Of a stretch of 64,000 bases of DNA, positions 29,866-37,807 are shown in pieces. Under the pieces are notes generated by a model. The model made no database searches, was not told the origin of the DNA, and saw only the letters and a program-made list of their open reading frames with translations. This stretch comes from CAYMYN01 sp964394665 (lineage in GTDB: Bacteria > Planctomycetota > UBA1135 > GCA-002686595): assembly GCA_964394665.1 (NCBI GenBank), contig CAYMYN010000001.1, forward strand, positions 124,001-188,000. Reading direction: 5' to 3'. A program made the translations under genes and the position numbers. Within the stretch, counting starts at the first letter, position 1. The number at the start of each line of letters is the position of its first letter.

Positions 29866-32004
29866 ATGCGCGCCCGCCCGCCCCTCGCCCTGCTCCTGGC
29901 CGTCGCCGGCTACCTGGTGCTCCGGGCGCTCGTGCTGCACACGAACTTCGACGCGGTCGCGATCCCCGTGTTCGAGCTGCCCGTGATGGGCAACCTGGCC
30001 GAAATCGTCGCCAACGGCGAGCGCGGCGAGCCCCTGGCGCGCTACTACGACAACTGCGGTGGGCACATCGTCACCGGGCTCTTGGCGGCGCCGCTCTACG
30101 CGGCGTTCGGGTCGAGCTATCTCGTGCTCAAGCTCGTGCCCTCGTTGTTGGGCCTGGTCGTGCTCGTCGTCGTCTGGCGCCTCCTGGAGCGACGCTACGA
30201 CCGGCGCGCGGCGAACCTGTTCGCGTTCCTCTTCGCCTTCGCGCCGCCGACGCTGACCAAGTACTCGATGCTCGCGAAGGGCAACCACTTCGAGAACCTC
30301 GCCTTCCAGGTGTTCGCGTTGGTGCTCTTCCTGGGCATGCACCAACGGGGCGTGAGCCCGCGGCGCCTGCTGGCGAGCGCCGCCGCGGCGGGCTTCGCGC
30401 TCTTCGTCTACTTCGGCTCGGTGATCCTGATCGCCTCGCTGGCCCTGTTGCACGTGCTCGTGCGGCGCGGTCGTACGCTGCGCGATCTCCCCGCGGCCCT
30501 GGCGGGCTTCGCCCTCGGGCTCTCGCCGTTGCTCTGGATCCAACTCGAGGCGGGGGGCACTCCGGGGGGCTTCCTGCAGGCCAAGGTGACCGGCGAGGAC
30601 CCCTGGGGCCTGCCGGACTTCGGCGCGCGGCTGGTCGCCTTCTTCGGCCAGGTCCTGCCGCGCGCCGCGGTCTTCGAGGACTTCGGGCCGCTGTCCGGCC
30701 GTCTCGCGGGCTGGCTGTTCCTGGCTTGTTTCGCGGTGGGCTGGGCCGTGCTGGCCCTCGACCTCGGCGCGCGGGTGCGGCGCCTGAAGCTGGCCGAACC
30801 CTCGCTGGAGGCCCGCGCCGGCGAAGTCGCGCGGCTCGGGGCGTTGCAGGCATTGCCGTTCCTCGTCTACCTGCCGCTCTTCGCGTTGGTGATCAGCGCC
30901 ACCAACTTCAGCTTCGCGCCCTACGCGCCGCCGGTCGAGATCGGCACCTACCGTTATCTCGTCCCACACTTCCTCGTGGCGACGATCGTGATCGCCCTCG
31001 CCTGCGCGCACCTCCTGCGCGGATCGTTGACCTCGCGGGCGGCGGGTGGAGCGCTCGGCGCGTTGGCGCTCGCGACGGGGCTCTGGACACTGCCGATCGT
31101 CGACACACAGGCGCCCGAGACGGGCCTGGGTCGGCGGTATCCGGGGCATCAGTTCCTCCAGTACTCGAACGTCTCGATGCGTTTCCCCGAGCGCGATCCA
31201 GAGACCGGTCTGCCCTACTGGGACCCCGAGGTGCTGCGCGCATCGTTGAGCGGCATCTCCCCCGCGCACCGGCGCGAGGCCTACGCCGGCGTCGGCCACT
31301 ACGCGGCCTGGGCGGTGTGGATCCTCGGGATGCCCGGGACCCCCGCCGGCCGCGCGCGGTTGCCGCTCGACTCCTTGCTCGATTCACATCCGCCCGAGGC
31401 GCGCGTGGCGCTCGCCCGCGGCGTGGGCAGCTTGCTGCGACGCCTGCTCGCGAACGAGGGCAAGCTCGACGAGTTGGCGGCCGAGCTGGCGGCCCTCGCG
31501 GACGAGGGCCATCCCCTCGTGCCCTGGGTGATCGAGGGCCTGTGCCTCGACGTGCAGTTCCCCCTCGTGCACCTACTGCCCCACATGGCGGGCATCAGCG
31601 GAGCCATCGCCCTCGCCATTCCCCCCGAGCTCCTGGGCAGCTACCGCCGCGGCCTAGGCACCCAGGCCGGGCGTCTCCTCGCCCGCGGCCTCGAGGCCGA
31701 CCGCGAGTTCCTCGGGCGCGTGCTCGCGGAGCTCCCCGACCCGCACGACGCCGACTTCTGGTTCGGCGTGGGCTGGGGCCTGGCGGAGTTCGAGGGCGCG
31801 CGGAATGGCCGCGCCCCCTTCGACTTGCCCTCCGACCCCTCCATCCCGCCCGAATCGCGCGCCGCCGTCCTGCTCGGCATCGGCGCCTCCCTCCGCGACC
31901 TCCACGGCCCCGATCCGCCCCTACCCCAGGCCCCACCCGACGACCAGCACACCCTCCGCCGCGGAGCCGGCTGGATGGGCTACCCGGCGCCTTACCCGAT
32001 CTGA
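29866..32004 (+). CDS. Multi-pass membrane protein, possible GT-C glycosyltransferase
   Basis: Encodes 712 residues from the ATG at 29866. About nine to ten hydrophobic helices fill the first 430 residues, with a large loop after the first (NFDAVAIPVFELP ... YYDNCGGH) as in ArnT/PMT-type GT-C enzymes; the acidic residue after the first helix could be the catalytic Asp, but the usual DE pair is absent. The last 230 residues form a soluble helical domain with a GLGTQAGRLLARGLE / GVGWGLAEF repeat-like pattern that I do not recognise. It is divergent from the ferritin-like gene. A sugar transfer role in the surface cluster is plausible but unproven. Confidence 0.6.
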   Translation: MRARPPLALLLAVAGYLVLRALVLHTNFDAVAIPVFELPVMGNLAEIVANGERGEPLARYYDNCGGHIVTGLLAAPLYAAFGSSYLVLKLVPSLLGLVVLVVVWRLLERRYDRRAANLFAFLFAFAPPTLTKYSMLAKGNHFENLAFQVFALVLFLGMHQRGVSPRRLLASAAAAGFALFVYFGSVILIASLALLHVLVRRGRTLRDLPAALAGFALGLSPLLWIQLEAGGTPGGFLQAKVTGEDPWGLPDFGARLVAFFGQVLPRAAVFEDFGPLSGRLAGWLFLACFAVGWAVLALDLGARVRRLKLAEPSLEARAGEVARLGALQALPFLVYLPLFALVISATNFSFAPYAPPVEIGTYRYLVPHFLVATIVIALACAHLLRGSLTSRAAGGALGALALATGLWTLPIVDTQAPETGLGRRYPGHQFLQYSNVSMRFPERDPETGLPYWDPEVLRASLSGISPAHRREAYAGVGHYAAWAVWILGMPGTPAGRARLPLDSLLDSHPPEARVALARGVGSLLRRLLANEGKLDELAAELAALADEGHPLVPWVIEGLCLDVQFPLVHLLPHMAGISGAIALAIPPELLGSYRRGLGTQAGRLLARGLEADREFLGRVLAELPDPHDADFWFGVGWGLAEFEGARNGRAPFDLPSDPSIPPESRAAVLLGIGASLRDLHGPDPPLPQAPPDDQHTLRRGAGWMGYPAPYPI

Positions 32005-32094
32005 CGATCGAAGGTCAAAGTGATCGGGGAGGAGACCGCCCCCACGGGACCGGGGTGGACGAACCCGTGCCTGCGGCGCGCCCGCGAGAGCGGC

Positions 32095-32472
32095 CTACCT
32101 GTAGAGGCTGATCCAATCCTCGAAGCGGTCGAGCCCCTGAGACTCGAAGAACGCATCGTCGCCGACCAACGGAGGGCCGTCGAACACGCCGACGTTATCG
32201 GTATCGACGAGCATGATGCGCTTGTGCGACTCGAAAGCCGTACCGAACACGAAGCTGCGGATCTCGAGGAATCCCTTCGGGATGAGCCGTGGCGAGGCGA
32301 CTCCGCCGGCTGCGACATGCAGCACCGAGAGACTCGCACTGCTCTGGTGGGCAACCGACCGCCATGCCCCACTCGCATCCAGGACGAAGTCCGTGGCGCG
32401 CACGGAGTTGAAGTGCACCGCCGTGTACCGCCGTACGGGCCCGATCCACCCCTGCACCGGAGCACGCCCCAC
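32095..32472 (-). CDS. Hypothetical protein, possibly an N-terminally truncated remnant
   Basis: Encodes up to 125 residues from a GTG at 32472; the frame is open only about 45 nt further upstream. Third codon positions are rich in G/C in this frame (for example in FESQGLDRFEDWISLYR), which supports coding, yet there is no ribosome binding site that convinces and the local G+C content looks lower than in neighbours. No family is recognised. The product could be the C-terminal part of a larger gene broken by rearrangement. It stands alone in a gene-poor stretch. Confidence 0.4.
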   Translation of the reverse strand: MGRAPVQGWIGPVRRYTAVHFNSVRATDFVLDASGAWRSVAHQSSASLSVLHVAAGGVASPRLIPKGFLEIRSFVFGTAFESHKRIMLVDTDNVGVFDGPPLVGDDAFFESQGLDRFEDWISLYR

Positions 32473-32990
32473 GTCCTCGACTCCCTGCAGCGTGGAGCGA
32501 CCTGGCCTGGACGTCCCCTACCCTCCGATCCTGAGCGTCGCGACGCGCTTCCCCGGCTTGCCTCGACCCCCCGACGCCGGGCGTCCTCATCCGCGGGACC
32601 CGTCTCGGATGGCCTTGAGCGGGCAGCGGTCGAGGCTGAACCCGTCCACGCGCGCCGGCGTGGCTCTGCCGCGAGGATACGTTCGGGTTTCGGGGCTTGA
32701 CCTCTGACGCGGACCTGAGTAGGGTCCGTCGCTAGAGAGAGAGAGATGGCGCGGCCCCACCGAGGGCCGCCTCCTTCGACGGCGATCGAAGGGCGCTTCG
32801 CTTCCTGGGCTCGAGCCCGATCCCACCTGGGGTCGGGATCCAGGATGCGCCTCGACCGAACCGAGGTTGCGACCCTTCGCCGTTGCGGCTGCCCCCTCCG
32901 TCATTCTCCGCCGATCGACCTCGGGCTGACTCGTGCCCGTGGCCGGTCGGTCGTGAAGGAAGAACGAGATCCCACGGAGGAATAGACAGC
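32473..32990. other. Gene-poor region with a run of stem-loops upstream of the dockerin gene
   Basis: No convincing gene lies in these 518 nt. From 32710 onward it holds successive dyads: 32710-32728 (CGGACC), 32751-32770 (GCGGCCC), 32773-32792 (CCTTCGA), 32807-32818 (GGGCTCGAGCCC), 32819-32840 (GATCCC) and 32850-32866 (CCTCG). A GGAGG lies 10 nt before the ATG at 32991. A highly folded 5' leader or small RNA is possible. Confidence 0.4.
32735..32746 (+). repeat. (GA)6 microsatellite
   Basis: Six GA units in a row, followed directly by an ATG at 32746 that opens a 79-codon frame without recognisable protein features. Dinucleotide runs of this kind are rare in such G+C-rich DNA and could vary in length between isolates. 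Confidence 0.7.
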
Positions 32991-35900
32991 ATGCGAACCC
33001 TCACCAGGGTCTTGGCCCTTTCGTGCCTACTCGGCACGTCGAGCCTCGGCCAAGCCCAGCACACCGGCCAGCTCTCGCAGAACGGGTGGCACTCGGACGA
33101 CACGCGCGCCGATGGCACCGGAACCCAACCCGCCGGGACCAACCTCGTCAGCCCGGTCCTGACCGACACCCCCGAGGGTCTGTCGGGGAATCCCGCGCAC
33201 GACGCCGACATCCGTCGCCAGATCCGCTTCGGCCCGGCGCCCGGCGTGGTCCCGGCGGGCACCCACTCCGGAGCGGTTCAACTCCGGATCGGCGCCGCGG
33301 CGGCCGGCAAGAGCAGCATCAGTCACCGCAAGGACGACCCCACCGGACACTGCTCCGGCGCGGCGGCCTTCGGGCCGGGCATGTCCCTGCAGTACCACTG
33401 GATGGGAACCGGGACCCCGAGCGTCACGGCCGGACTCAAGATCGGCGTCAAGACCTCGGAGTTCGGTCTGGCCGGGGTTTCTCCGCGCACCGGCGAGAAC
33501 ACCTGGGACAAGCTGCTGATCTACGAGCCCGGCAACCTCAACGGCGGGGTCTCGAACGGCAGTTGGTTCACCGAGAACGTCGATCACGTCACCGGCCGCT
33601 GGTGGTTCTTCGACCGCGTCGCGGGCGCCGGCACGATCGGCACGCCCCTGACATTGGCCGACATGTCGACCTCGGGCATCGTCTTCAGCGGCGGCAAGAC
33701 CATCCAGGACGTCTACGACCTCGTCACCGCCCCGGGCGCGGTCGTCACCAGCATCCAGCTCGGCATCGGGTCGGCGAACGCCAACGGCAACGTGTACGTC
33801 AACCAGCTCGAGACGAGCTTCTATCGTCCCGGCTCGGTGACGACCTTCGGCAGCAGCCACCTGGCCTGCGACCAGGACGTCACGAGCAACGTGATCTTCG
33901 GCTCGGGCAACGTGAACGGTTCGTTCACGGTGGCACGCAGCCAGGGCGTCGAGCTCGGCCTGCGTGCCAAGCTACGGTTCGACTCCAGCAACCAGCCTCA
34001 GAACGTCTTCAACAGCAACGGGGACGGCACCTACACCTTCCAAGCGGGCGCGCCCTCGGGCCCTGGCCTGCCGGGTTGGGCCTCCAGCACCACTCCCCGC
34101 TGGAACATCGAGTGGTCGGTCAACACCGACTTCGATGGCACCTCGGGGCTCAAGCTCGAGGATCTCACCTACGAGCTGCGCATGGACTTCGAGGCCGGGG
34201 TCGGGGCCAATTCGCTCGTCTTCGACCCCATCGGGCCCAACTCGGCGCTGCCCTACGACACGCCCTTCACCCAGGTCTTCTGGGACCACGCCACGGGGAC
34301 CAACGCGACGGGCCCCGGCGGCGGCACGACGGCGGGCAGCCTGGTGGCCTATCAGGCCCTGCTCGGGGCCAACAACCTGGCCCAGAACTCCTGGAGCCCC
34401 GAGTTCTTCAACGAGTCCCCCTTCGACGGCTTCGACCCCAGCGTGCAAGGTCGCTACGAGTTCAGTCTGGCCGCGTTCGACGGCCCCCTCGAGGTCGCTC
34501 GCACGGCGATCACCGTGTTCGCCGTGGCGGTCGAGGAGTTCGACCAGAACGTCACCAACGCCGTCATCTTCGGCAGCGGCAACGTCAACGGGTCCTTCAC
34601 CACGGTCCGCGGGAGTGGAGTCGAGTTGGGCATGCGGGCGAAGCTGCGCTTCGACTCGAGCAACCAGCCACAGAACGTCTTCCACAGCAACGGCGACGGC
34701 ACCTACACGTACGAGGCCGGCTTCCCCAGCGGACCGGGTCTCCCGGGCTGGGCTTCCAGCACGACCGCGCGCTGGAACATCGAGTGGTCGATCAACACAG
34801 ATCACGACGGCGCGAGCGGCCTGAAGCTCGACGACCTGACCTACGAGCTCGGCATGGACTTCGACGCGGGGGCCGGGTCGCAGACCCTCGCCTTCGATCC
34901 GATCGCCCTCAACTCGACGCTGCCCTTCACGGCGCCCCTCGTGATGCCCTTCTGGGATCACGCCATCGGCGACAACTCGACCGGTTCGGGCGGGGGCAGC
35001 ACGGCCGGGAGCTCGGGCGCCTACGCGTCCCTGCTAGCGGCGAACAACCTGGCTCAGAACTCGTGGAACCCCGAGTTCTTCAACGAAGCCCCGTTCGACG
35101 GCTTCGACCCGACGCTTCCGGGTCGGTACGACTTCTACCTCGCCGCCTACGACGGCCTGGTCGAAATCGCCCGCACCGAGATCGCGGTCCTCGTTCGCGA
35201 TGGAACGAGCCTCAGCCTCGAAGCTCCGGCCTGCCAGCAGGATGCCCTGTGCAACCTGCCCGGAGTCCAGATCGCGGTCGAGCTGTGGATGCGCAACCTC
35301 GCCACGGACGTGACGGGCTACCAGGCGTTCCTCGCCTTCGATCCCACTCGCCTCACCTACGAGGGCAGTGCGAGCGGCTACAGCGCGGCTCCATTCCCGC
35401 TCCACATCCAGAGCGTCTCGGGCGCCGAGGTGGCTCCCGGGCAACTTCGGGTGGACGGATCGGTGATGATCGGTAGCCCGGACACGCACGACGAGGACGC
35501 GCTCCTCGCGACGCTGATCTTCACCGTCGCGGCCGAGTGCGACCCCACTAGCGTGATCTTCGACTTGACGCAGAGTTTCGACTCGGAGCTCAGCTTCCAG
35601 GGCTCGGCGGTCGCAACCAACTTGGTGGACGCCGCATCGATCCAGGCGGACGCCACGCCGCCGATCCTGGCGCCGATGGCGGATCTCATCGTTCCGGCCG
35701 ATGCAGGTGTCGGTGGCGGATGCGCCAGTGCGGTCGTGAACTTCACGCCACCCTTCGCGTTCGACACCTGCGGAGACGTCACTGTGCAGTGCTTCCCGCC
35801 GCCCGGGACCGCCTTCCCCGCCGGGCAGACCACCACGGTGACCTGCATCGCGACGGACGAATGCGGCAACGAGGCGGTCGAGACCTTCGACATCACCGTC

Positions 35901-36563
35901 ACGTCGACCAACCTGGTCTACGTCGAGTTGCAGCTCGTCGGCGTCAACACCGCCGTGGAGCGCTGCATCCGATTCGTGCCGAACTCGTGCGGGAGCGGGG
36001 TGGACGTCGAACTGCCCTTCGACGCCTCCGGCTTCTTCTCGGGCCTGATCGAGCTGCCCTGTGGCAACTGGTCGAGCCTGTGCGTCAAGGACGAGCAACA
36101 CACGCTGTGGGCCTCGACCACGCTCAGCCTCGACATGAGCGGTACGATGTACGTGGGCGACTCGGTCGTCCAGCTACACGGCGGCGACACCGACAACGAC
36201 GGCGACGTCGACATCAACGACGTGACCTGGTTCCTGTTCCAGTTCGGACAACTGGCCGCCGACGGGGACTGCGCCTGGGACGGCACGCGTGATGCGGACT
36301 TCGACAACAACGGCGCGGTCGGCTCGTCGGACTACGCGTTCCTGACCGCCAACTGGCTGAGCACGAGCGCGTGCGGATGCCTGGGTCCGCTCCCCGAGAT
36401 CGGTCCCACCGACGCCAGTGACCGGGTGCGCCGGCGCGTGACGACGAGCATGCAGGCCAGCGTCGACTTCAACGGCGACGGCTGGATCGATCGCGAGGAC
36501 GTGCGCATCTTCGAGCGTCGCTGGGGTCTCCCCAACGCGCTCTCCGAGCGCATGCGCCGCTGA
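32991..36563 (+). CDS. Exported dockerin-bearing protein with duplicated domain, cohesin-like domain and HYR domain
   Basis: Encodes 1190 residues from the ATG at 32991, preceded by GGAGG. A signal peptide ends near GQAQ. Residues about 30-290 form a unique domain. Residues 293-516 and 517-739 are a tandem duplication. A cohesin-like beta domain follows (about 741-880, IAVELWMRNLATDVTGYQAFLAFDP), then a HYR domain (about 887-968, ATPPILAP ... TVTCIATDECGNEAVETF). The C-terminus carries dockerin-type EF-hands (GDTDNDGDVDINDV and DFDNNGAVGSSDY, about 1064-1130) and a third EF loop (VDFNGDGWIDREDV, about 1158-1175). Calcium-dependent docking to cohesin-like partners, possibly the next two products, is likely. 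Confidence 0.85.
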   Translation: MRTLTRVLALSCLLGTSSLGQAQHTGQLSQNGWHSDDTRADGTGTQPAGTNLVSPVLTDTPEGLSGNPAHDADIRRQIRFGPAPGVVPAGTHSGAVQLRIGAAAAGKSSISHRKDDPTGHCSGAAAFGPGMSLQYHWMGTGTPSVTAGLKIGVKTSEFGLAGVSPRTGENTWDKLLIYEPGNLNGGVSNGSWFTENVDHVTGRWWFFDRVAGAGTIGTPLTLADMSTSGIVFSGGKTIQDVYDLVTAPGAVVTSIQLGIGSANANGNVYVNQLETSFYRPGSVTTFGSSHLACDQDVTSNVIFGSGNVNGSFTVARSQGVELGLRAKLRFDSSNQPQNVFNSNGDGTYTFQAGAPSGPGLPGWASSTTPRWNIEWSVNTDFDGTSGLKLEDLTYELRMDFEAGVGANSLVFDPIGPNSALPYDTPFTQVFWDHATGTNATGPGGGTTAGSLVAYQALLGANNLAQNSWSPEFFNESPFDGFDPSVQGRYEFSLAAFDGPLEVARTAITVFAVAVEEFDQNVTNAVIFGSGNVNGSFTTVRGSGVELGMRAKLRFDSSNQPQNVFHSNGDGTYTYEAGFPSGPGLPGWASSTTARWNIEWSINTDHDGASGLKLDDLTYELGMDFDAGAGSQTLAFDPIALNSTLPFTAPLVMPFWDHAIGDNSTGSGGGSTAGSSGAYASLLAANNLAQNSWNPEFFNEAPFDGFDPTLPGRYDFYLAAYDGLVEIARTEIAVLVRDGTSLSLEAPACQQDALCNLPGVQIAVELWMRNLATDVTGYQAFLAFDPTRLTYEGSASGYSAAPFPLHIQSVSGAEVAPGQLRVDGSVMIGSPDTHDEDALLATLIFTVAAECDPTSVIFDLTQSFDSELSFQGSAVATNLVDAASIQADATPPILAPMADLIVPADAGVGGGCASAVVNFTPPFAFDTCGDVTVQCFPPPGTAFPAGQTTTVTCIATDECGNEAVETFDITVTSTNLVYVELQLVGVNTAVERCIRFVPNSCGSGVDVELPFDASGFFSGLIELPCGNWSSLCVKDEQHTLWASTTLSLDMSGTMYVGDSVVQLHGGDTDNDGDVDINDVTWFLFQFGQLAADGDCAWDGTRDADFDNNGAVGSSDYAFLTANWLSTSACGCLGPLPEIGPTDASDRVRRRVTTSMQASVDFNGDGWIDREDVRIFERRWGLPNALSERMRR
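33867..34538 (+). repeat. Copy 1 of an internal tandem duplication
   Basis: Codes for residues 293-516 of the dockerin protein. It shares with copy 2 (34539-35207) long stretches such as VIFGSGNVNGSF, RFDSSNQPQNVF, SGPGLPGWASST, NNLAQNSW and EFFNExPFDGFDP. The copies remain highly similar, so the duplication seems fairly recent or kept alike by selection or conversion. Confidence 0.85.
34539..35207 (+). repeat. Copy 2 of the internal tandem duplication
   Basis: Codes for residues 517-739 of the dockerin protein and directly follows copy 1 with the same order of motifs, ending in VARTAI/IARTEI-type strands. Confidence 0.85.
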
Positions 36564-36571
36564 CCGCCAGG

Positions 36572-36592
36572 CGGGGCCGAGATCTGGCCCCG
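36572..36592 (+). terminator. Hairpin after the dockerin gene
   Basis: CGGGGCC (36572-36578) and GGCCCCG (36586-36592) form a perfect 7-bp stem with a 7-nt loop, starting 8 nt after the stop codon at 36563. No T-tract. Confidence 0.5.
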
Positions 36593-36600
36593 TGAACGAC

Positions 36601-36632
36601 CGGTGCTCGGCTGGACGGCCGGCCGAGCACCG
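36601..36632 (+). terminator. Second, longer hairpin after the dockerin gene
   Basis: An 11-bp perfect stem, CGGTGCTCGGC (36601-36611) with GCCGAGCACCG (36622-36632), lies 8 nt beyond the first hairpin. Together they should end or attenuate transcription between the dockerin gene and the cohesin-like genes. Confidence 0.55.
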
Positions 36633-36758
36633 CGCGCTCCCCCCACCGCTGTGGTGGGCTGCGTCGCTCCAAGCGGGGGGACTCGACCGGACCCTCTCCG
36701 GGAGAGTCCCTCCGGACTCGCTCGAATCCCACCGATCAACGGCAAACCCCGTCCTCCC

Positions 36759-37802
36759 ATGCAAGTCCGGCGGCCCCTGCTCTCCTTCGCAGCGACGTTC
36801 ACGGCCCTCGTCGCGCCGGGATTCGCTCCCCAAGCCCGCGCCCAGGCCGTCGACCTGCGGTTCAGCCCCACCTCGAGCACCGTCGCGGTCGGGGACCAGG
36901 TCGAGATCCACTTGGTCGCCTTCTCGGACGGCGTCCAGCCGGTGCAGTTCAGCGCGATCGACGCGCTTCTCGCCTGGGATCCGCAGTTCCTGCTGCTGCT
37001 GGGCGTCGACGATGCGCTGGCGAGCGGGAGTTGGCTGGCCTCGAGCTTCCTGCTCGACCCCGACGGCATCAACGCCGACCTCAGCGACGGCGACGGCCTC
37101 TACACGGCCCTGGTTCAACCGGGAGCACCCGGCCTGGCCCAGCCGGGAGGCTCGATCATCACGACCCTGCGCTTCGTGGCCCTCGCAGAGACGCCCGCCA
37201 CGCCGCTCGCCTTCACTCCGAGCCTCGGCCTCTTCGGCCGCACGGCCGTCTACCCCTACGCCGCGCCGGGGGTCGAGGTGACGGGCGACATCGCTGACGT
37301 CGCGACCGTCCGCATCGTGGGACCGCCGACCGCATTCTGCTTCGGTGAACCGGCCGCCTGCCCGTGCGGCAATGCCGGTGGACTCGGTGAGGGCTGCGCG
37401 AACTCGACTGGATCCGGCGCGCTCCTACAGGCCAGTGGCTCGGTGAGCGTCGCCGACGACGACTTGTTGCTCAGCGCGACTCAGGTACCTCCGTTCCAGT
37501 TCGGCCTGTTCATCGTCGGAGGTGGGCAGATCAACCTGCCCTTCGGCGATGGCCTGCGCTGCGTCTCCGCGGGCGCCACGGGGCTCCAGCGCTTCAACCC
37601 GGCGGTCAACGCGGGCCCATCGGGCACCCTGCTGCTCGGGCCGGGCATCGTCGCCCACTCCCATGCCAACTTTCCGCTGCCGGGCCGGATCCAGGTAGGC
37701 GGCACGTACTACTTCCAGGCCTGGTTCCGGGACCCTTTCGCGGGTCCCTGCGGATCGGGGTTCAATCTCACGAACGGCCTCGCGGCCACCTTCACGCTCT
37801 GA
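36759..37802 (+). CDS. Exported cohesin-like protein with C-terminal CPCG domain
   Basis: Encodes 347 residues from the ATG at 36759 with a signal peptide ending near ARAQ. Residues about 30-190 resemble a cohesin-type beta sandwich (VAVGDQVEIHLVAF ... FSAIDALLAWDPQFLLLLGV ... GGSIITTLRFVAL). The remaining 150 residues are the CPCG domain: ACPCGN, LGEGCANSTGSGALL, SVSVADDDLLL, INLPFGDGLRCVSAG, FQAWFRDPFAGPCGSGFNLTNG. It is 5 nt upstream of a paralogue with the same architecture. It may serve as receptor for the EF-hand dockerins of the preceding gene product. Confidence 0.8.
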   Translation: MQVRRPLLSFAATFTALVAPGFAPQARAQAVDLRFSPTSSTVAVGDQVEIHLVAFSDGVQPVQFSAIDALLAWDPQFLLLLGVDDALASGSWLASSFLLDPDGINADLSDGDGLYTALVQPGAPGLAQPGGSIITTLRFVALAETPATPLAFTPSLGLFGRTAVYPYAAPGVEVTGDIADVATVRIVGPPTAFCFGEPAACPCGNAGGLGEGCANSTGSGALLQASGSVSVADDDLLLSATQVPPFQFGLFIVGGGQINLPFGDGLRCVSAGATGLQRFNPAVNAGPSGTLLLGPGIVAHSHANFPLPGRIQVGGTYYFQAWFRDPFAGPCGSGFNLTNGLAATFTL

Positions 37803-37807
37803 AGTCC

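Noticed and set aside
27831..32111. Plus-strand open frame of 1426 codons antisense to the carbamoyltransferase and ferritin-like genes
   Set aside because: The product is Arg/Ala/Pro-rich noise, while the opposite strand and the adjacent frame encode recognisable proteins.
32746..32985. 79-codon frame directly after the (GA)6 run
   Set aside because: The GA run mimics a ribosome binding site, but the product is Arg-rich and lacks structure, and the DNA is taken up by hairpins.
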